From Chlorophyllum brunneum (Eukaryota; Basidiomycota; Agaricomycetes; Agaricales; Agaricaceae): a DNA stretch of 64,000 bases. The DNA lies in NCBI GenBank assembly GCA_963576785.1, contig OY756145.1:2480001-2544000 (forward strand). Direction: 5' to 3'. Of the stretch, positions 59,925 through 64,000 are shown piece after piece; position 1 is the first letter of the stretch, and the number at the start of each line of letters is the position of its first letter. The notes below the pieces were generated by a model. That model did not search any database. It saw only the letters and a program-made list of their open reading frames with translations, and was not told where the DNA came from. Made by a program: the position numbers and the translations under genes.

Positions 59925-61351
59925 CGGAGAGTCTGGAAAAAATTCCTGATTCTAGTGCTGTGGAGAATCTACTCTTATATGCGCAGAGGAATTTTTTGGG
60001 TTGACTACCGGCGGTTTATCTCCTGATCGCGTCGCATCTCAACGTTCAATCCAGATCCTGCATGTAGCACCGCGGCGATCCACGTAAATTTCGAGTCGTA
60101 TCAATGTTGGCCGGAGATACAACCCAGACGGGCGGTGACTGGAGGATAAGGAAAGTCTCTTTCATTATGGGGACTTGATGGAGAATAATATCTCAACTCC
60201 TATATACCTCCGCTCCCTCAATGGGACCGTTAGAGTCCTTCTGGTGACCATTTACGGGCTTCTAAAATGCCGCACTTTCCCTTCGGATTGGGCAACCAAT
60301 GTCCGTCGCTCGGATGCTCTGCCCCTGTTTTACTTCAAGTCGAGGTGCTTCAGCGGAGTGCTCAATTCCGGGCTTAGTGAGGGGAGTCCTAATTTACCCA
60401 GTCAAGTGGGTGTTGATTAAATTGTGTTTCCTAGTCGGGAACGATAAGCTGCTGACCTCTTATCTCAGGTAATTTGCATACAAAGCAAAAGTGTGAAAAA
60501 AAAGACTTCACCACCCGACGCACCATCGTAAATCTCTGTTTTAATTTCTGTCCAAGGAGACTTGGCTTGTACACTGGATGTCAGACCCAACCGAGCTTTC
60601 GTAACCGTATCAAACCTGGGAACATTCATGCTGTCTACCTCATGCTGTCTACTGTGGAGATCGGACGACGGCTATCCGTCTTCCTCCTCCCACCAGCAAA
60701 ACGGGCATCGATCTGCGCAGACCATAAAAGGGCAAAGGCCTTCAGGTCTCACTGCCTCACTCTCCACCCCAACATCGCTCCCCACTCGCCGCGCCAGCCA
60801 GTACCCTCCCAATAATTCAATTATATTCAAGTCCCTGGATGAATAGGGACAATTACTTCCAAAACTATAATCTATTATGTATCATATCATTCTTTCCATA
60901 TAATTTCACCATAATCTCTAATTCAGACTCGAGTTTTCTATTCAAAACCATTAATACTGTGCGTACAGACTATGTACGAAGTCTTGGTAGGGTAGAAATC
61001 GATTTTCGTATAAATACGAGTGCATTTCGTCTACGAAAATCAATGAAACGTACTTAATTATTCTTCTTTGCCTCGTGAACGTCTCGCTTCGACGAACCGC
61101 TATCCGCTCTACATTCTTGCTTCTCCACACGTCTCTATTCTCCTTTGGGTTGAAGCCTCAACGTCAGACGGACGCTGACGTGCTCGCAAACCTAACAACT
61201 TACAACATCTTCACTACCCCACATCAACATCCACTTCACTCCCATATCTTCTTCCGGAAACATAAAATCTAAACAAATCATTCATTCATTCACGCCACCA
61301 GGCACCATACGGACAAAACATCTAACCGAGCCCTACACAGAAAACCAGTCA
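59925..61351. other. Gene-poor spacer
   Basis: AT-rich short frames only; nothing recognised. Confidence 0.5.
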
Positions 61352-61621
61352 ATGAAAGCAGCTCAAGAACCCAAAAAATCATCATCATCATCATCAGAAA
61401 AACAACGGCAGCAATACGTAAAATCAAGCAGAGGAAAACGCAGTATACCAAAACTATTAAGTGAATCTAAAAATAATTATAAAACACGACGGACGGGATT
61501 TGCAGTAGTAAGAAGTGGATACGTGAACAATTTGCGTAAAAAAAAAAAAAGAAGACATACGCCGAGTCAATCGGAGAAGAGTCATGAATCGTGGGGACGT
61601 CAAGTCTATGAGTGTGTGTGA
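61352..61621 (+). CDS. Possible small basic protein
   Basis: An ATG frame of 89 residues, highly basic with poly-Ser from an (ATC)n run (PKKSSSSSSEKQRQQYVKSS; NLRKKKKRRHTPSQSEKSHE). It could be a short nuclear protein or the last exon of a longer gene, but there is no homology I recognise, and poly-A/ATC runs can create such frames by chance. Convergent with the next gene. Confidence 0.25.
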   Translation: MKAAQEPKKSSSSSSEKQRQQYVKSSRGKRSIPKLLSESKNNYKTRRTGFAVVRSGYVNNLRKKKKRRHTPSQSEKSHESWGRQVYECV

Positions 61622-61697
61622 ATTATGATACAAAACATCACGAGAAAAAGCGGTAGATTTTGGGGGGGGGGATGTTGAACATCATGCGCATCCTGAT

Positions 61698-62652
61698 TCA
61701 ATTCTCCTTCATCTCTTCATCAATGGGGGTATCAACCGCCACTCCCTTCGTACACGAATAAGCGCGATCACGTCCTTTTGATTTAATGACCGCATCACTA
61801 GACGATGTACGTTGAACCAAAGGTTGACGAATACCAGCCACTTGCGAAAAAATTGTTTTCGGGTTAGAGAAAATCGAAGTATTGTGGAAGAGGGAATTTG
61901 ATTTCGTGTGTTTGTTGGTTATTTCGGTTGGGAGAGCAGGGAGGGGAGCGGTTGGTGGAGGTACGGGGGCTGGTACAGAAGCGAGTCTCCGAGCTGCTCT
62001 ACGAGGTCTAGAAATATGATTATAATCAGTATTGAAACATTTAGTAAAGCTAGGAAACATACCGGAATAAGTTACTGATGGTGGTACCGCCAACACTGCC
62101 ACTTCTCATGCGACCCAAGAGACTGGTACCCTGAGAAGCAGCATTCGGACCATCCGTGGATTCAAATGGAGCGCCCAATCCAAGAAAACTCAAACTGCCA
62201 CCACGACTCCTACCAATTGAGCTTGTAGGCAATGCAGGCAGACGTTGTTGAAGATGTAAAGCATTCCCAGCATTACGTTGAGGAGACTTGATAGCATTCA
62301 TAGGTGAAATTGCGACATTGAGACTAGAACGACGTTTACGTAGACGGGGTTTTTGACCTTGTTGAATTGTACTAGCGACAGATCCTGAACGTGATCGAGC
62401 ACCTGTACAGGATGGTGTGGGTGTGGGTACGCGAGTGTCATCGTGGTCCATATGGATATCGAGATCTTCAACGTCGCTGTCATCGGCAATGGGCATTGGT
62501 GAAGAACTCCGTGTAACCCCAGGAGAGGAAACCAAACCCGGGGACGATGGAAGGAGACCGGGTGAGGAGGGCGGAGTAGAGGTGTTCTTCGGGTACAAGT
62601 GAGATGGTGCGAGAAGGCCAGAAGAGAAGAACGCGGAGTATGTGGTGGTCAT
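61698..62652 (-). CDS. Conserved-looking low-complexity protein, function unknown
   Basis: Two exons (62652-62063 and 62007-61698) join in phase (LFR|PRRAARRLAS), giving about 299 residues. The product is Ser/Pro-rich with repeated SSPG (LPSSPGLVSSPGVTRSSSPM), an acidic DDSDVEDLDIHMDHDD stretch, basic KPRLRKRRSS (likely nuclear localisation signal) and several RSRGGS/RSGSVG sites that look like 14-3-3 or kinase targets. No domain is recognised. It is likely a nuclear regulator, but that is inference. The intron begins GTATGT and ends CTAG. Confidence 0.65.
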
Positions 62653-63714
62653 GATTGCAAAGTTCAAAGAAAGAAAGCAAAAGGAAGATTATAAGGCAGC
62701 TGGTCGATGAGCTAATCTGAACCAAAATACTGCGGAAAAGGAGTAAGTATGGCTTTAATAAAATTGCAACTCTTGTTGAACTCACCGGCAGATTGTAGGC
62801 AGTGATGAGAAAAGAAAAGAGGAAGAGGAGTGTGGTTGACGCTGGACTTGGTTCAACTTAAATCACCGCGTGCCAAGCCCCAACTTGTTTTCCAAATTAG
62901 TCTCTCACGACCGACGCCTAACATCCTCCGATAGTCACGTGGAAGGCACATTCCCTTTTCGGCTCTCGGAACGAGTTGCCTGGCAACTAATGAGCGGCGT
63001 CGTCTTGTATTCATTCACCCCTCGACTCATTTGCGGGAGGCATAATAGTGAACCGATTAACGGTTGATAGAGAGGACCGCGCGGTGGAAAAAAGGATGTG
63101 AGTTCTGCTATCATCCACACTTGGTGGGACTCCCAAGCACTGGCCAACTGAACGAACTAGACCTCTCTCGTAACAATATATTAATAAAGCTCCTGCGTTC
63201 ACGACCGACAGATGAAAAACAACAAGAACCAGCCGATATTCAAATATCTCGTTGAGTACACTCTGATTTCTACGACACAAGCTTCCTCGAAAGCCGAGTG
63301 AATAGACCTCTTCATCAGGTACGCGCTGACGCTCACCAACTCCATGATCATGACGGTCCTAGGGCGCTACCGTTTATCACGACACTTAAAAGTTCGATAA
63401 TAAATGGAACCGGGAAGATGGCTGTTCATTGGCGTTGTCATCCTCGTCCACCGAAACCACCCATGGGGCCTTTGAGCATCAATGACAGCATCAGTTTATT
63501 ATACTCAAATCAACGTCTTTTCTCAAAAATTTCTCAAAGACCCCGACTTCATAGCTTCAATGCCACGGCAACATATAACGAGGTGGCTTACTTCTCTCTG
63601 ATGTTGAGGGTTAATGTTGTGGTAGAGCTGGGATTGAAACTTTAACATGACGCCATTCATTAATCACCCCCACGACGCTGGGAGGGGACACACGGCTGAG
63701 GATCCAAAAACTTA
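62653..63714. other. Intergenic, nothing recognised
   Basis: No supported gene between the low-complexity protein and tRNA-Ile. Confidence 0.5.
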
Positions 63715-63788
63715 TGGCCAACGTGGGGATCGAACCCAAGACCTTCGCGTTATTAGCACGACGCTCTAACCAACTGAGCTAGTCGGCC
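63715..63788 (-). tRNA. tRNA-Ile (anticodon AAU), copy 2
   Basis: Identical over all 74 bases to the copy at 15658-15731, on the same strand. Anticodon AAT, no intron. The flanks are unrelated. Confidence 0.93.
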
Positions 63789-64000
63789 ACTGCTCAACCT
63801 GCGTTGTGGCCATACTGGTTTATTTCACACGCCGGGTAATCATTCCTGCAAACTGCCAGTCTGTGGCTGCCTTCGCCCAGGTCACCGGAAGCCTGCGTTC
63901 TCCCCGCCCCAATTTCTCTCCACAATTTTCTTTATTTTTTTCTTTTCTCCTAGTCCTGAGATACGACGAAACTTCTGGATCTATTCGTGATTCCTGATTA
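63789..64000. other. End of window, nothing recognised
   Basis: Pyrimidine-rich sequence up to the end of the window; it could be a promoter of a gene beyond it. Confidence 0.3.

Overview
The window looks like nuclear DNA of a mushroom-forming basidiomycete (Agaricomycetes). Genes are cut by many short introns, mostly about 45-60 nt. It holds two class I hydrophobins, a multicopper laccase, a Kre9-like small secreted protein, F-box proteins of an agaric type and a reverse-transcriptase fragment, next to ordinary eukaryotic housekeeping genes. All product names come from motifs and remembered family patterns. No database search was possible, and exon limits were worked out by hand from splice sites and reading phase.

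Layout. 0-5 kb: the 3' end of an IBtk-like gene, mitochondrial Hsp78 (minus) and deoxyribose-phosphate aldolase (plus), the last two sharing an 88-bp divergent promoter. 5-8 kb: gene-poor, with a direct repeat and a hidden three-exon small secreted protein. 8.8-11.1 kb: a 14-exon laccase, then a reverse-transcriptase fragment and tRNA-Gly. 12-15.4 kb: a Hua1-like zinc-ribbon protein and methyltransferase MT1. 15.7-18.3 kb: tRNA-Ile and the Kre9-like protein. 18.9-22.2 kb: tandem F-box genes, the first a pseudogene. 22.7-26.7 kb: a small unknown protein, squalene synthase and MT2. 28-30.5 kb: a GMC-oxidoreductase relic and two WrbA-like flavoproteins. 31.5-35.1 kb: coronin and glycine-cleavage T protein. 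37.3-40.1 kb: two hydrophobins. 41.5-46 kb: an Artemis/Pso2-like nuclease and a MYND protein. 47-51.7 kb: a four-TM protein, cytidine deaminase and squalene epoxidase. 52.7-59.9 kb: a repeated locus of a second four-TM gene, three methyltransferases (MT3-MT5) and relics of both families. 60-64 kb: a low-complexity gene and a second tRNA-Ile identical to the first.

The main theme is local duplication and decay. Methyltransferases (five genes, two relics), hydrophobins, WrbA flavoproteins, F-box proteins and four-TM proteins all occur as local paralogues, several with pseudogenized partners. The two squalene enzymes (ERG9, ERG1) catalyse consecutive steps and lie 25 kb apart, but no oxidosqualene cyclase or P450 accompanies them, so a triterpene cluster is not supported. 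The least explained feature is the methyltransferase family with its decaying four-TM partner at 52.7-59.9 kb. Splicing is also unusual: three introns appear to need GC-AG splicing and several exons are only 17-24 nt long.
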